Shown here one piece after another: positions 42,962 to 52,539 of a stretch of DNA of 64,000 nt; the stretch's first letter is position 1; each line of letters starts with the position of its first letter. The translations under genes and the position numbers were made by a program. Source of the DNA: Lentimicrobium saccharophilum (GTDB taxonomy: Bacteria > Bacteroidota > Bacteroidia > Bacteroidales > Lentimicrobiaceae); assembly GCF_001192835.1 (NCBI RefSeq), contig NZ_DF968182.1, forward strand, positions 2,637,113-2,701,112, in the 5' to 3' direction. The notes beneath the pieces were generated by a model. That model was not told the DNA's origin. It did no database searches and saw only the letters and a program-made list of their open reading frames with translations.

Positions 42962-44296
42962 ATGAGTCAACGCCTGCCTTCGTACCGGAAAATATGGGAT
43001 ATCTCCCTTCCCATCATACTGAGCCTGGTTGCCCAGAATGTGGTAAATGTTACCGATACGGCTTTCCTTGGACGGGTTGGAGAAGTGGAACTGGGCGCTG
43101 CAGCGCTTGCCGGTCTTTTCTATATCTCACTCTTCATGCTGGTGTTTGGGTTTGGCATCGGGGCGCAGATTCTGATTGCCCGCCGTAACGGAGAAAAAAA
43201 CTATGCCGATATCGGAAGAATTACCGACAACAGCCTGTATTTCCTGACTTTTCTCGGACTACTGCTTTTCCTGGTCATCAAATTTTTCTCTCCGTATATG
43301 CTGCGGCCGATGATTGCTTCCGACGCCGTTTACAGCGCCAGTCTCGACTTCCTGCAATACCGGATCTACGGACTGTTTTTTGCTTTTGCAAACGTACTGC
43401 TGCGCTCCTTCTACATCGGAACAACCAATACCCGTGTGCTCACCTACAATGCCCTGATTATGGCAGGGGTTAATGTTCTGCTTGATTATGTGCTTATTTT
43501 CGGCCACCTCGGCTTTCCGGCCATGGGCATCAAAGGTGCTGCCATCGCTTCAGTAATTGCAGAACTCGCCTCTGCCATCTTTTTCTTTACCTATACCTTC
43601 CACCGGGTAAACCTGCATCACTACAATCTCTTCCGGTTTGGACGGTTCGACTGGAAAGTGGTCCGCACCACCCTCGAAATTTCCGTATTTGTCATGCTGC
43701 AGTATTTTCTCTCCCTTGCCGGATGGTTTGTATTCTTTATGATTATTGAGAAGATGGGAGAACGCCCGCTGGCTATTTCAAATATTATCCGGAGCGCTTA
43801 CATCGTGCTAATGATCCCGGTTTTTGCCTTCGGATCAACTACCAACTCCCTGGTCAGCAACGTAATAGGCCAGGGCAGACCCGATTATGTGATTCCCCTG
43901 ATTAAAAAAGTTGCCCTGATGAATTTCATACTGATCGGAAGTGTAGTGCTGGTTTCTGCATTTATTCCACGGATTCTGATATCTGTTTACACCTCCGACC
44001 CGGAACTGATCTCCCAGACCATCCCGTCATTTTATGTTGTCATGTCAGCCCTCCTGCTGTTTTCGTTTTCCAGTATCCTTTTCAACGGTGTCAGCGGAAC
44101 TGCCAATACTGCTACTGCCCTGCTGATAGAATTCGCTACCATTGCCGTTTACCTGATTGTTGCATGGGTACTTGCTGTAAGGATGAATCTTGAGATTGAA
44201 CTGGTATGGACCAGCGAATATATTTACTTCATGGTGCTTTCATTGCTTTCATTCCTCTACCTGAAATCGGGGAAATGGCGAAAAAAGTTGATTTAG
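42962..44296 (+). CDS. MATE family efflux transporter
   Basis: A 444-residue antiporter with twelve predicted helices. The N-terminal WDISLPIILSLVAQNVVNVTDTAFLGRVGEVELGAAAL region (in part) matches the DinF/NorM-type MATE start, and the second half repeats the fold. It exports cationic compounds or other metabolites by Na+ or H+ exchange; the substrate cannot be read from sequence. No regulator is adjacent. Confidence 0.92.
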   Translation: MSQRLPSYRKIWDISLPIILSLVAQNVVNVTDTAFLGRVGEVELGAAALAGLFYISLFMLVFGFGIGAQILIARRNGEKNYADIGRITDNSLYFLTFLGLLLFLVIKFFSPYMLRPMIASDAVYSASLDFLQYRIYGLFFAFANVLLRSFYIGTTNTRVLTYNALIMAGVNVLLDYVLIFGHLGFPAMGIKGAAIASVIAELASAIFFFTYTFHRVNLHHYNLFRFGRFDWKVVRTTLEISVFVMLQYFLSLAGWFVFFMIIEKMGERPLAISNIIRSAYIVLMIPVFAFGSTTNSLVSNVIGQGRPDYVIPLIKKVALMNFILIGSVVLVSAFIPRILISVYTSDPELISQTIPSFYVVMSALLLFSFSSILFNGVSGTANTATALLIEFATIAVYLIVAWVLAVRMNLEIELVWTSEYIYFMVLSLLSFLYLKSGKWRKKLI

Positions 44297-44383
44297 CAGA
44301 GATTATGTCTGACCTACTGATACGGACAATTGGCTTTTCAAAAGAAAAAGTCTGAAATAATTCGCAATTTATCAGAGCCGGGC

Positions 44384-44391
44384 TATATTTG
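44384..44391 (+). promoter_or_regulatory. -7 element (TATATTTG) for the glycosyltransferase operon
   Basis: TATATTTG fits the phylum box. The leader to the ATG at 44520 would be about 125 nt; a nearer start was not evident. Confidence 0.5.
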
Positions 44392-44519
44392 CAGGGAACG
44401 ATAAAGCATCCTGGCTGAATGGTTTGAACCGGTTCCATTAAAATACCGGCTATTCCGGCAGGCAAATGCCCGTAAAGTTCACAATATCGACCATTAAATT
44501 TCTTAGCCCGCAACAGCGT

Positions 44520-45290
44520 ATGATCAGGTTATCAGTAGTGATCATTACATACAATGAAGAACGCAATATTGGGCGCTGTCTTGAATCGGTGCACAGTATA
44601 GCCGATGATATTGTGGTGCTTGATTCGATGTCAACCGATAAAACGGAAGATATTTGCAAAGCGCACGGGGCAAGGTTTGTCCAACACAAGTTCGAAGGCC
44701 ATATTGAACAGAAAAACAGGGCGATAAATCATGCCCTGTACCCCCATATACTGTCTCTTGACGCGGATGAAGCCCTGGATGAAACCCTGACAGAATCCAT
44801 ACGAAAGGTTAAAGAGGACTGGAAACATGACGGATATACCATGAACCGCCTGACCAACTATTGCGGAAAGTGGATATACCATTGCGGTTGGTATCCTGAC
44901 CGTAAACTCAGGTTGTGGGACTCCCGCAAAGGGCGCTGGGGAGGCGAAAACCCACACGACAGGTTCGAGCTCACCGAAAAAGACGCATCCACGGCTCATC
45001 TGGAAGGAAACATCCTTCATTACAGCTATTATACCCTCAACGATCACTACAGGCAGGTGGAATACTTTACCACCATCCTTGCAAGAACACAGTTCAACAA
45101 CGGAAAGCGTGCCCCCTGGCTGGTAATGGTGATAAGTCCTTTTGTGAAATTCCTGCGCGACTACTTTATTAAACTCGGTATACTTGACGGCCGGGCAGGC
45201 TTTACCATCTCGCGCATAAGTGCCTATGCAACCTATCTGAAATACAGGAAAATAAGGCAACTTCAGCAATCGAAAAACAAACGGGCTTGA
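44520..45290 (+). CDS. Glycosyltransferase family 2 (WaaE/KdtX-like)
   Basis: A 256-residue GT2 protein resembling lipopolysaccharide core transferases. It opens with LSVVIITYNEERNIGRCLES, has VLDSMSTDKTEDI and the DxD-type LSLDADEALDE, then WGGENPHDRF in the acceptor region. The ATG at 44520 is chosen since the conserved domain begins there. Its stop overlaps the start of the GT9 gene (TTGA). Both probably act in outer-membrane glycan assembly. Confidence 0.9.
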   Translation: MIRLSVVIITYNEERNIGRCLESVHSIADDIVVLDSMSTDKTEDICKAHGARFVQHKFEGHIEQKNRAINHALYPHILSLDADEALDETLTESIRKVKEDWKHDGYTMNRLTNYCGKWIYHCGWYPDRKLRLWDSRKGRWGGENPHDRFELTEKDASTAHLEGNILHYSYYTLNDHYRQVEYFTTILARTQFNNGKRAPWLVMVISPFVKFLRDYFIKLGILDGRAGFTISRISAYATYLKYRKIRQLQQSKNKRA

Positions 45291-46315
45291 GCAGACAACG
45301 CAATTACCGGAAGATCATCATCAGCCGCACCGACAGTATTGGCGACGTGGTGCTTACCCTGCCCCTGCTTGGTCTGCTCAAAAAATACTATCCCGGAACG
45401 GACATTGTATTTCTCGGGCAGTCCTATACCAGAGCGGTGGTAAAAGCCTGCGAACACGCTGATGAATTTATCGACTGGAAAGAGATATCGTCATTGCCGT
45501 TTCCGGAACAGGTTAAGTTTATGCACAACCTGCAGGCCGGACTTATCCTGCATGTATTCCCTGTAAAGGAAATTGCACACCTGGCAAAACGTGCCGGTAT
45601 TCCTGAACGGATCGGATCCACCGGACGGCTTTATCATTATTCTACCTGCAACAAACTGGTAAGACTTTCAAGAAAAAACTCCCCCCTGCACGAAGCAATG
45701 CTAAACATCAGACTGACTTCCGGCCTGCTGAAAGGGTCCATGATTCCGGTGGAAGACATTCCCGGCCTTTATGGAATGAACCGGATAAAAAGCCTCCCGG
45801 AACCTCTTGAATCCCTGATCGACCGCGCACGGTTCAACCTGATTCTGCATCCGAAATCAAAAGGAAGTGCCCGTGAGTGGGGCAGTGCCAATTTCGCGAA
45901 ACTATCGGCCATGCTTCCTGCATCAGAATATAAGGTATTTATTACCGGAACAGCGGCTGAAGGCGCCATGCTGAAAGAAGAAGGCTTTTTTGATAAGGCC
46001 GGTGAAGTGACTGATACTACAGGAAAAATGAGTCTGGATGAAATGATTTCGTTCATCAATACAGCTGACGGCCTGATCGCAGCCAGCACAGGTCCGTTGC
46101 ATCTGGCCGCTGCACTGGGCAAGGTGGCGCTGGGTATTTATCCACCTATCCGGCCTATGCATCCCGGACGCTGGGCCCCACTGGGTAAAAGAGCTGATTA
46201 CCTTGTTGCAGATAAGGAATGCAGCCAATGCAGAAAAACAGGCCCCTGCCAATGTATGCTGAGCATCAGCCCTTTGCAGGTAAAACAAAAACTTGATTCG
46301 TTGGTTAACCCATAA
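45287..46315 (+). CDS. Glycosyltransferase family 9 (heptosyltransferase-like)
   Basis: A 342-residue ADP-heptose:LPS heptosyltransferase-type protein, TTG start overlapping the upstream stop. Family features: RKIIISRTDSIGDVVLTLPLLGLLKKYYP (in part) at the start and STGPLHLAAALGKVALGIYPP near the C-terminus. The C-terminal Cys-rich segment (ECSQCRKTGPCQCM) is often seen in the family. Together with the GT2 gene it likely builds the LPS core. Confidence 0.92.
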   Translation: MSRQRNYRKIIISRTDSIGDVVLTLPLLGLLKKYYPGTDIVFLGQSYTRAVVKACEHADEFIDWKEISSLPFPEQVKFMHNLQAGLILHVFPVKEIAHLAKRAGIPERIGSTGRLYHYSTCNKLVRLSRKNSPLHEAMLNIRLTSGLLKGSMIPVEDIPGLYGMNRIKSLPEPLESLIDRARFNLILHPKSKGSAREWGSANFAKLSAMLPASEYKVFITGTAAEGAMLKEEGFFDKAGEVTDTTGKMSLDEMISFINTADGLIAASTGPLHLAAALGKVALGIYPPIRPMHPGRWAPLGKRADYLVADKECSQCRKTGPCQCMLSISPLQVKQKLDSLVNP

Positions 46316-46333
46316 CTTTATAGAACCAAAGCT

Positions 46334-47266
46334 ATGCACAAAGACGGTGAATGGTTTGTCATTGTCAATCCTAATGCCGGTCGGCGTAAAGGAGAGAAGG
46401 ACTGGCTTGAAATAGCACGACTGATGAACGAGGCAGGCATCAGCTTTACCAATGTCTTCACCGAGCACCCCAACCACGCGGTAAGGCTTGCCCGCAAACA
46501 TATCGAGGCCGGATTCAGAAAGATCATCGTGGTGGGTGGCGATGGCACCCTGAATGAGGTGGTGAACGGCATCTATACCCAAAAGCGTTTGCCGCCCGCC
46601 GAAATCACCCTGGCCATGATCCCGGTGGGAACCGGAAATGACTGGGGCCGGTCATTCAACATTCCCCTGGATTATAAAGGTGCCATTGATGTGATTGCAC
46701 GCGAAAATACCAGACTCCAGGATGTGGGCAAAGTAAGCTATCACAGCAAGGACCTTCAGAAACAACGGCATTTTATCAACATGGCCGGGCTTGGATTCGA
46801 TGCCATGGTAGCCAAACGCACCAACAAGGTGAAGCAGGAAGGCAAAAGCGGCCCCTTCTCATACCTGATCAGCCTCTTTACCAGCCTGATCAGTTACAAA
46901 GCGACTTATGCCAGGGTAAAGGTTGACGGACAGGAACTGAAAGCGGGCGTTTTCACCATGAGTGTCGCCATCTGCCGCTTTAACGGAGGAGGGATGATGC
47001 AGGCGCCGAATGCCATCCCCGACGACGGCCTCTTCGATGTAACCGTAATCACCCGCGTGAGCAGACTGCTGGTTATCCGCAGCGTGAAAAAGCTTTACGA
47101 TGGCTCTTTTCTGAAACTTCCCCAGGTAAAGACATTCAGGGGAGCAAAGGTGGAAATAGAGTCGGATCAACCCATGTACCTCGAAACCGACGGCGAATCG
47201 CTCGGACATACACCTATGAATTTTGAAGTAATTCCGCTGGGGATTACTGTTGTGGCCGGGAACTAA
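46334..47266 (+). CDS. Diacylglycerol kinase family lipid kinase (YegS/DgkB-like)
   Basis: A 310-residue soluble lipid kinase. The ATP-site motifs VVGGDGTLNEVVNG and IPVGTGNDWGRSF are clear, and the NPNAGRRKGEKDW start is typical. Substrates in the family include diacylglycerol and sphingoid bases. It begins 19 bp after the GT9 gene and may belong to the same operon. Confidence 0.92.
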   Translation: MHKDGEWFVIVNPNAGRRKGEKDWLEIARLMNEAGISFTNVFTEHPNHAVRLARKHIEAGFRKIIVVGGDGTLNEVVNGIYTQKRLPPAEITLAMIPVGTGNDWGRSFNIPLDYKGAIDVIARENTRLQDVGKVSYHSKDLQKQRHFINMAGLGFDAMVAKRTNKVKQEGKSGPFSYLISLFTSLISYKATYARVKVDGQELKAGVFTMSVAICRFNGGGMMQAPNAIPDDGLFDVTVITRVSRLLVIRSVKKLYDGSFLKLPQVKTFRGAKVEIESDQPMYLETDGESLGHTPMNFEVIPLGITVVAGN

Positions 47267-47313
47267 ACATTTTCCAGCCCGCCGGACTTAATTGCATTAG
47301 AACAGACAAGCTC

Positions 47314-48450
47314 TTGGCAGGAATATATATCCATATCCCCTATTGCAGGCAAAAATGCCACTACTGCAACTTTTTCTCGGTCGCTTCCACGAAGTTTATG
47401 CCCGAAGTCGCTTCGGCTATTGCCCGCGAAGCTGTGCTCCAGCATTCGTATCTTAACGACGCAACAGTTTCATCAGTTTATTTCGGCGGCGGAACCCCTT
47501 CCCTGCTCAATTCTGCTCTCCTTGGCGGGATTATGGATGCCGTTACAAACAACTTTTCCCTTTCGGGGGATGCGGAAATCACCCTGGAAGCAAATCCAGA
47601 CGATGTGAGCCGTGATAGTCTGAAAGCCTGGAAAGAGCTCGGCATCAACCGGCTGAGTATGGGCGTTCAGTCTTTCCGTAATGAAGATCTGCGCTATCTG
47701 AACCGCATCCACACAGGAAGCAAGGCCCTGGAATGCATTGACCTGGCGCAGGATAACGGATTTGAAAACCTCACCATTGACCTTATTTACGGATTCCCGG
47801 TGCTGAGCGACGAGGCCTGGCTCGGGAACCTTCAGCAGGTCATCAACAGAAAAATCCCGCACCTTTCGGCTTACGCGCTCACGGTAGAACCGCGCACAGC
47901 ACTCGATGTGATGATCCGCAAGGGGAAAATTGCCCCGGTGGAGGAAGGTCAGGCGGTGCGGCATTTCGAACTGCTGATGGAAGCCATGGAAAAAGCCGGA
48001 TACCTGCATTATGAAATCTCCAACTTTTGCAAACCTGACCGGTATGCCAGGCATAATACTGCCTACTGGAAAGGCGAACCCTACCTGGGACTGGGCCCGT
48101 CGGCGCACTCTTTCAATGGAGGATCAAGGCAATGGAATGTTTCAGGAATCGGAGAATACCTGCAGGCCATCGAAAGCGGAAAAATTCCGCATGACATTGA
48201 AATCCTTGAAATAAATCAGCAATTCAATGAATATGTAATGACCGGACTGCGAACCATGTGGGGCTGCCGGGAAAGCGAAATTGCACTTCGGTTCGGAAAA
48301 GATTACCTGAGTCATTTCGTGAAAGGCATCGTTAAATACGTTGCTTCAGGCCATATCCTGAAAGACCACGAAGTTTATATCCTGACCAATAAAGGGAAAC
48401 TTATGGCCGACGGCATTGCGGCAGATCTGTTTGCGGACGACGGATTGTAA
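47314..48450 (+). CDS. hemW: Radical SAM heme chaperone HemW
   Basis: A 378-residue HemW-type protein, not a true coproporphyrinogen oxidase. The cluster motif is YCRQKCHYCNFFS (Cx3Cx2C). It also has YFGGGTPSLL, the SAM-binding ANPDDV region, and GVQSF. HemW proteins deliver heme to respiratory proteins. The TTG at 47314 puts IYIHIPYC at the usual distance from the start. Confidence 0.92.
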   Translation: MAGIYIHIPYCRQKCHYCNFFSVASTKFMPEVASAIAREAVLQHSYLNDATVSSVYFGGGTPSLLNSALLGGIMDAVTNNFSLSGDAEITLEANPDDVSRDSLKAWKELGINRLSMGVQSFRNEDLRYLNRIHTGSKALECIDLAQDNGFENLTIDLIYGFPVLSDEAWLGNLQQVINRKIPHLSAYALTVEPRTALDVMIRKGKIAPVEEGQAVRHFELLMEAMEKAGYLHYEISNFCKPDRYARHNTAYWKGEPYLGLGPSAHSFNGGSRQWNVSGIGEYLQAIESGKIPHDIEILEINQQFNEYVMTGLRTMWGCRESEIALRFGKDYLSHFVKGIVKYVASGHILKDHEVYILTNKGKLMADGIAADLFADDGL

Positions 48451-48530
48451 ATATTGACATCAGAACGGAACGTTTGCATCAGTCCGGAACACACGGTTAT
48501 TCTCCATACATTCGCTTCACTAAATAATCC

Positions 48531-49439
48531 ATGACTTCCATGAGAAAACTGTTACTGCTGATATCCGTAACTTTATTGGCCGGCTGCTCCCATAAAATAA
48601 GCACAAATTTTCAATCCGCGACTCCGGCACCGGCAGATACCTTATGCAACCCTGAAATTCTGAAAAACAGCGACCTTTTCGGACTCGATGCCCAATATCT
48701 GGGAAGTATAACGCTGGATGAGCCAATCGTTTACATGCGCCGGAAAGTTTGCTCTGAAGAGGCAGCCATTGAAATATTAAAATCCAATGCATGTAGCCTG
48801 AATGCCAACCTCATAAATATCATTCTGGAAATCAAACCGGGAGCAGATTATCCCCCATATCACAGAAGTGCCTGTTACAGATGCATTGCAAAATATTACT
48901 ACGTTAAAATAGATGAAAATTCAAAGCCCATCCTTAAAGAAGATGTCCGGAAAACGATCAGCTGGGAGGATAAAACAAAAATCAGATGGGACAATTTTAT
49001 GATAGAACTGCCGGAGTCAAGCGAAGTCCCATACGAGTTTATCTCAAGAATTTTTGTAAGCTGGAAATGGTCACACTGGACGGGAGTTTGTAAAAATTAT
49101 AAAGCTCAGGCGGTTTTTTACAGCGATATCTCGAAGGTTAAGAAATCATTTAAAACCACCGAAAATGAAAAACATATTAAGTTGCTCTTTACTTTAACCC
49201 AACTCTATGCAAAAAGGTTAGAGAACAATCTGAATTCATGGAAGCCAATAATTGGAAACAGGAAGAAATTATTCAGCATAATCAATTGGTATCATATGGA
49301 TTTGGAAAACGCTAAAACAAGGTTTTATGAGGAGACAGAATACGGTGAAAATGAAGCGGCTCTTAAAAAATGGGAAGACGAAATAAATACAGAATTGGAG
49401 CAGCTTACCAATGGTGAGAAAGACCCCAACGAGAAGTAA
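48531..49439 (+). CDS. Hypothetical lipoprotein
   Basis: A 302-residue predicted lipoprotein: leader MRKLLLLISVTLLAGC (in-frame ATG three codons after the first), with lipid attachment at the Cys of LLAGC. The first half has conserved-looking Cys residues (SACYRCIAKYYY). The C-terminal third is Lys/Glu-rich and probably helical. Codon use is AT-rich compared with neighbours, hinting at a different history. I do not recognise a family. Confidence 0.7.
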   Translation: MTSMRKLLLLISVTLLAGCSHKISTNFQSATPAPADTLCNPEILKNSDLFGLDAQYLGSITLDEPIVYMRRKVCSEEAAIEILKSNACSLNANLINIILEIKPGADYPPYHRSACYRCIAKYYYVKIDENSKPILKEDVRKTISWEDKTKIRWDNFMIELPESSEVPYEFISRIFVSWKWSHWTGVCKNYKAQAVFYSDISKVKKSFKTTENEKHIKLLFTLTQLYAKRLENNLNSWKPIIGNRKKLFSIINWYHMDLENAKTRFYEETEYGENEAALKKWEDEINTELEQLTNGEKDPNEK

Positions 49440-49543
49440 AGCATGTTGCGATGCATTTGCAGGCAATGACAGGTGCAGGAAAATGTTATTTTCTTTATTT
49501 CTCACATATGGATTTCGATGTTGTCGCAGACTACGCCGAACAG

Positions 49544-50620
49544 TCATTTATCATTGCTTTTCAGCACAATCCGTATGGTAACCGGCTGGTGGTCGGCTTC
49601 GGTAAAACCGGTTTCGGTAGTTTCAACGTTCAGCAAGTCAATATTGGGTGATAATACAAAGAAATCAATCAGGGTGGTTCTGGTTTTGCCTGCCGTATAA
49701 GGGATGTTTACATCACGGTTGGTGCTATGCAGGGGATCATAGGCAAACTTCCAGCCTTCAGGCAGAAAATCATCAGGAATGGGAGGCTCGATCAGTTTTG
49801 GCAGGTATTGCGGCAGCAGCAGGGCTGTGTCGAATCCCACCGGATTCTGGTTCCAGTCGCCCCCTATCAGTACAAAATTTCCTTTGGTATATTCGGTTTC
49901 CATCAGTTCCCTGAGCTGGGCAAGTTCGGTTTTGCGAATCTCCGCTGCATCACTGAAGGCCGAATTGTGGGTGTTAACCAGTACCAGTTCTTTCCCGAAT
50001 CCCGCATTATACCTGGTTACCAGGTAACAACGCTTCAGCATAAACAGTCTCATCGGCCATGAGTAGCCTGATTTAAATGCAACCCGAACCGCACCGGAGG
50101 GTGTATGCTTTGACAGGGTTAAAAGTCCTGCCCTGACCTTCCCCATAGGGTTGGTGACCGGTAAAGGCACCCAGGCCTGATAGTTCATGGCGAAGTAATT
50201 TCCGAAATCGCTGAAATGATCCGTGACCATCTTCAACTGATTCGAATACCAGCTTCGTCTGGCACATGCATCCACCTCCTGCAGCAACATAAAGTCATGT
50301 CCTGAAAAGGTCTCCAGCCTTTTCAGGACGCCGTCTTCATATACCGATAATTGTTCCCTGCCGGGCCGGGCCATCTTTCCGCCTTCATAAAAAAAGTCCA
50401 TTTCGGCGCCCAGACCGCAATAGCCGATGTTGTAAGTTGTTATTGTCATTGTATCGGGAACAATTCCCGCCTGCCCTTCCACAGGAAGATGAACCATTTC
50501 ACCGGGGCTGAACTCCCGGATGGTTTGCCAGGCAAGAAAACCTGCAATCAGAATCAGCAAGGCAAGCAGGATGCCGGCTAAAACGCGCAGCATGGCTGAA
50601 ATTGTTCTTTTCACGGTCAT
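49544..50620 (-). CDS. Endonuclease/exonuclease/phosphatase-fold hydrolase, membrane-anchored
   Basis: A 358-residue protein with an N-terminal membrane helix (about 12-30) and an EEP-fold hydrolase domain. Motifs: TTYNIGYCG at the domain start, LLQEVD (metal-binding Glu), GGDWNQNP and TEADHQPV with the catalytic His. Such proteins in Bacteroidota are usually annotated as endonuclease/exonuclease/phosphatase family; the substrate could be a phospholipid, sphingolipid or nucleic acid. An outward-facing domain is inferred. Confidence 0.88.
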   Translation of the reverse strand: MTVKRTISAMLRVLAGILLALLILIAGFLAWQTIREFSPGEMVHLPVEGQAGIVPDTMTITTYNIGYCGLGAEMDFFYEGGKMARPGREQLSVYEDGVLKRLETFSGHDFMLLQEVDACARRSWYSNQLKMVTDHFSDFGNYFAMNYQAWVPLPVTNPMGKVRAGLLTLSKHTPSGAVRVAFKSGYSWPMRLFMLKRCYLVTRYNAGFGKELVLVNTHNSAFSDAAEIRKTELAQLRELMETEYTKGNFVLIGGDWNQNPVGFDTALLLPQYLPKLIEPPIPDDFLPEGWKFAYDPLHSTNRDVNIPYTAGKTRTTLIDFFVLSPNIDLLNVETTETGFTEADHQPVTIRIVLKSNDK

Positions 50621-50645
50621 GACAGGAATGTTTATGAAATATTCT

Positions 50646-50675
50646 CAAATTTATAACAAAAATCCTGAATTTCAA
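50646..50675 (-). promoter_or_regulatory. Promoter for the EEP-fold hydrolase gene
   Basis: On the minus strand TTG (50673-50675), a 19-bp spacer and TAAATTTG (50646-50653) fit the Bacteroidota consensus, about 25 bp before the start codon. Confidence 0.6.
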
Positions 50676-50899
50676 CTCCCGGAATCAGCCCGGTTTCTCG
50701 TACACGGAACTGAAGTGACGTGGATTCCTGTATGGATAAATCCGGATATAATTATCCTGACTCATTCCTGGTTGTAACCATTATGCGGATATACTATCTA
50801 ACCTCCGGTTATTACAGGCCTGAAGCCGTATTTGATGAGAAATCAAAAAATAATTAATTTTACATCCCGATAATCGCAGTTTAATAAAGAAACCGTCAT

Positions 50900-52456
50900 A
50901 TGCCAATCCTTGGTTCCATCATCAAGAGCGCGATAGAATTCCCCAGTAAGATACCTCTTGAAAAAATCAGGCGTTTATCGCCCGAAAAGCAACAGATGGC
51001 TACATTAAAAAAGCTCCTTCGCGAGGCCCAGTACACCGCGCTTGGTGAAACCTATGAATTTGGCAATATGCTCAGGCAGAAGGACTTCATTCAGGCATTC
51101 CGCCAAAAGGTCCCCTTGCATGACTACAATGCCATTCATCAGCGCTGGTGGTACCGCACACTGAACGGTGAAGCGTTTGTAAGCTGGCCCGGTAAGGTGA
51201 AGTATTTTGCCCTGAGTTCGGGAACCAGTGAAGCTTCCAGCAAATACATCCCGGTGACGGCAGATATGCTCAGGGCGATCAAGAAAACCAGCATCAGGCA
51301 GATTTTTTCGCTGGCCAGGTATGACTTCCCGCGCGAATTTTATGAACGCGGCATCCTGATGCTCGGCGGCAGCACCCATCTGCAGTTCAACGGCACCTAT
51401 TACGAGGGTGACCTTTCGGGAATTACAGCCGGAAATATTCCTTTTTGGTTCCAGCACTTTTATAAACCAGGCAAACGCATCTCGAAAGAGCGTGACTGGA
51501 CCACCAAACTCGATGAGATCGTCAAGAATGCAAAGAACTGGGATATCGGCGTGATCGTCGGCGTTCCCGCATGGCTGCAGATACTGATGGAAAGAATCAT
51601 CAAACACTATAATGTAAAGACGATTCATGATGTCTGGCCGAACCTGTCGATATACGTTCACGGCGGAGTTTCGTTCGCCCCTTACGCCAAAACATTTGAA
51701 AAGTTGCTTGCCCGGCCGATTACATACATTGAAACCTATCTTGCTTCGGAGGGGTTTATTGCCTATCAGTCGCGCCCGAATACCAATGCGATGCAACTGG
51801 TGCTCGACAACGGGTTATTCTTTGAATTTATCCCTTTCAATGACAAAAACTTTGACCATGAAGGCCATTTCCTTCCTGATGCTGAAACCCTTACCATTGA
51901 TCAGGTTGAGGAAGGAAAAGAATATGCCCTGATACTGTCCTCCTGCGCCGGCGCCTGGAGATACCTGATCGGCGACACCATCAAATTTACCAGCAAGGCC
52001 TTGTCAGAAATTGTGATTACAGGCAGGACCAAACATTTTCTGAACCTCTGCGGGGAACACCTTTCGCAGGAAAACATGAACAGGGCCATACAACTGCTTG
52101 AAGAACAGACAAATATTCCCGTACCTGAGTTTACCGTTGCCGGAATCAAACATGACAGTATGTTTGCCCATAAATGGTACCTGGGAACCCCTTCCGATCT
52201 ATCAACCCTTGATGTGAAAGCCATCCGCGACCGCATTGACCAGAACCTGAAGGATCTGAACGATGATTATCGTGTGGAGCGTATTGCCGCCATCCGCGAA
52301 GTGCTGGTTGAAGTGCTGCCGTTGCAGCTTTTCTATGATTACATGAAAATCCTGGGCAAAGAGGGCGGACAGCACAAGTTTCCGAGAGTTATAAAAAATG
52401 AAAAGCATCTTCACTGGGAAGAATTTCTTGACAAAAACTACCGGAACAGAATGTAA
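50900..52456 (+). CDS. GH3 family acyl-acid-amido synthetase-like protein
   Basis: A 518-residue protein of the GH3 auxin-responsive family (adenylate-forming enzymes). In plants GH3 enzymes couple amino acids to acyl acids such as jasmonate or auxin. Here the ATP-binding segments are visible as YFALSSGTSEASSKYIPV and TGRTKHFLNLCGEHLSQENM, with the second joining the C-terminal domain. The bacterial substrate is not known. The LysE-type amino-acid exporter begins 83 bp downstream on the same strand, so an amino-acid conjugate is a reasonable guess. Confidence 0.88.
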   Translation: MPILGSIIKSAIEFPSKIPLEKIRRLSPEKQQMATLKKLLREAQYTALGETYEFGNMLRQKDFIQAFRQKVPLHDYNAIHQRWWYRTLNGEAFVSWPGKVKYFALSSGTSEASSKYIPVTADMLRAIKKTSIRQIFSLARYDFPREFYERGILMLGGSTHLQFNGTYYEGDLSGITAGNIPFWFQHFYKPGKRISKERDWTTKLDEIVKNAKNWDIGVIVGVPAWLQILMERIIKHYNVKTIHDVWPNLSIYVHGGVSFAPYAKTFEKLLARPITYIETYLASEGFIAYQSRPNTNAMQLVLDNGLFFEFIPFNDKNFDHEGHFLPDAETLTIDQVEEGKEYALILSSCAGAWRYLIGDTIKFTSKALSEIVITGRTKHFLNLCGEHLSQENMNRAIQLLEEQTNIPVPEFTVAGIKHDSMFAHKWYLGTPSDLSTLDVKAIRDRIDQNLKDLNDDYRVERIAAIREVLVEVLPLQLFYDYMKILGKEGGQHKFPRVIKNEKHLHWEEFLDKNYRNRM

Positions 52457-52539
52457 ATTCCGGCCGGTATCAAACACCGGCTACAGGAACGGGTTAATAT
52501 ATGATATGCAAGTAAGAACAATCGCATCCATCAGATAAT

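Noticed and set aside
44631-45269. 212-codon minus-strand frame opposite GT2
   Set aside because: Antisense to a well-supported glycosyltransferase.
45923-46582. 219-codon minus-strand frame opposite GT9 and the lipid kinase
   Set aside because: Spans two real genes and the gap between them; shadow composition.
51005-51796. 263-codon minus-strand frame opposite GH3
   Set aside because: Long but antisense to the GH3 gene; no domain recognised.
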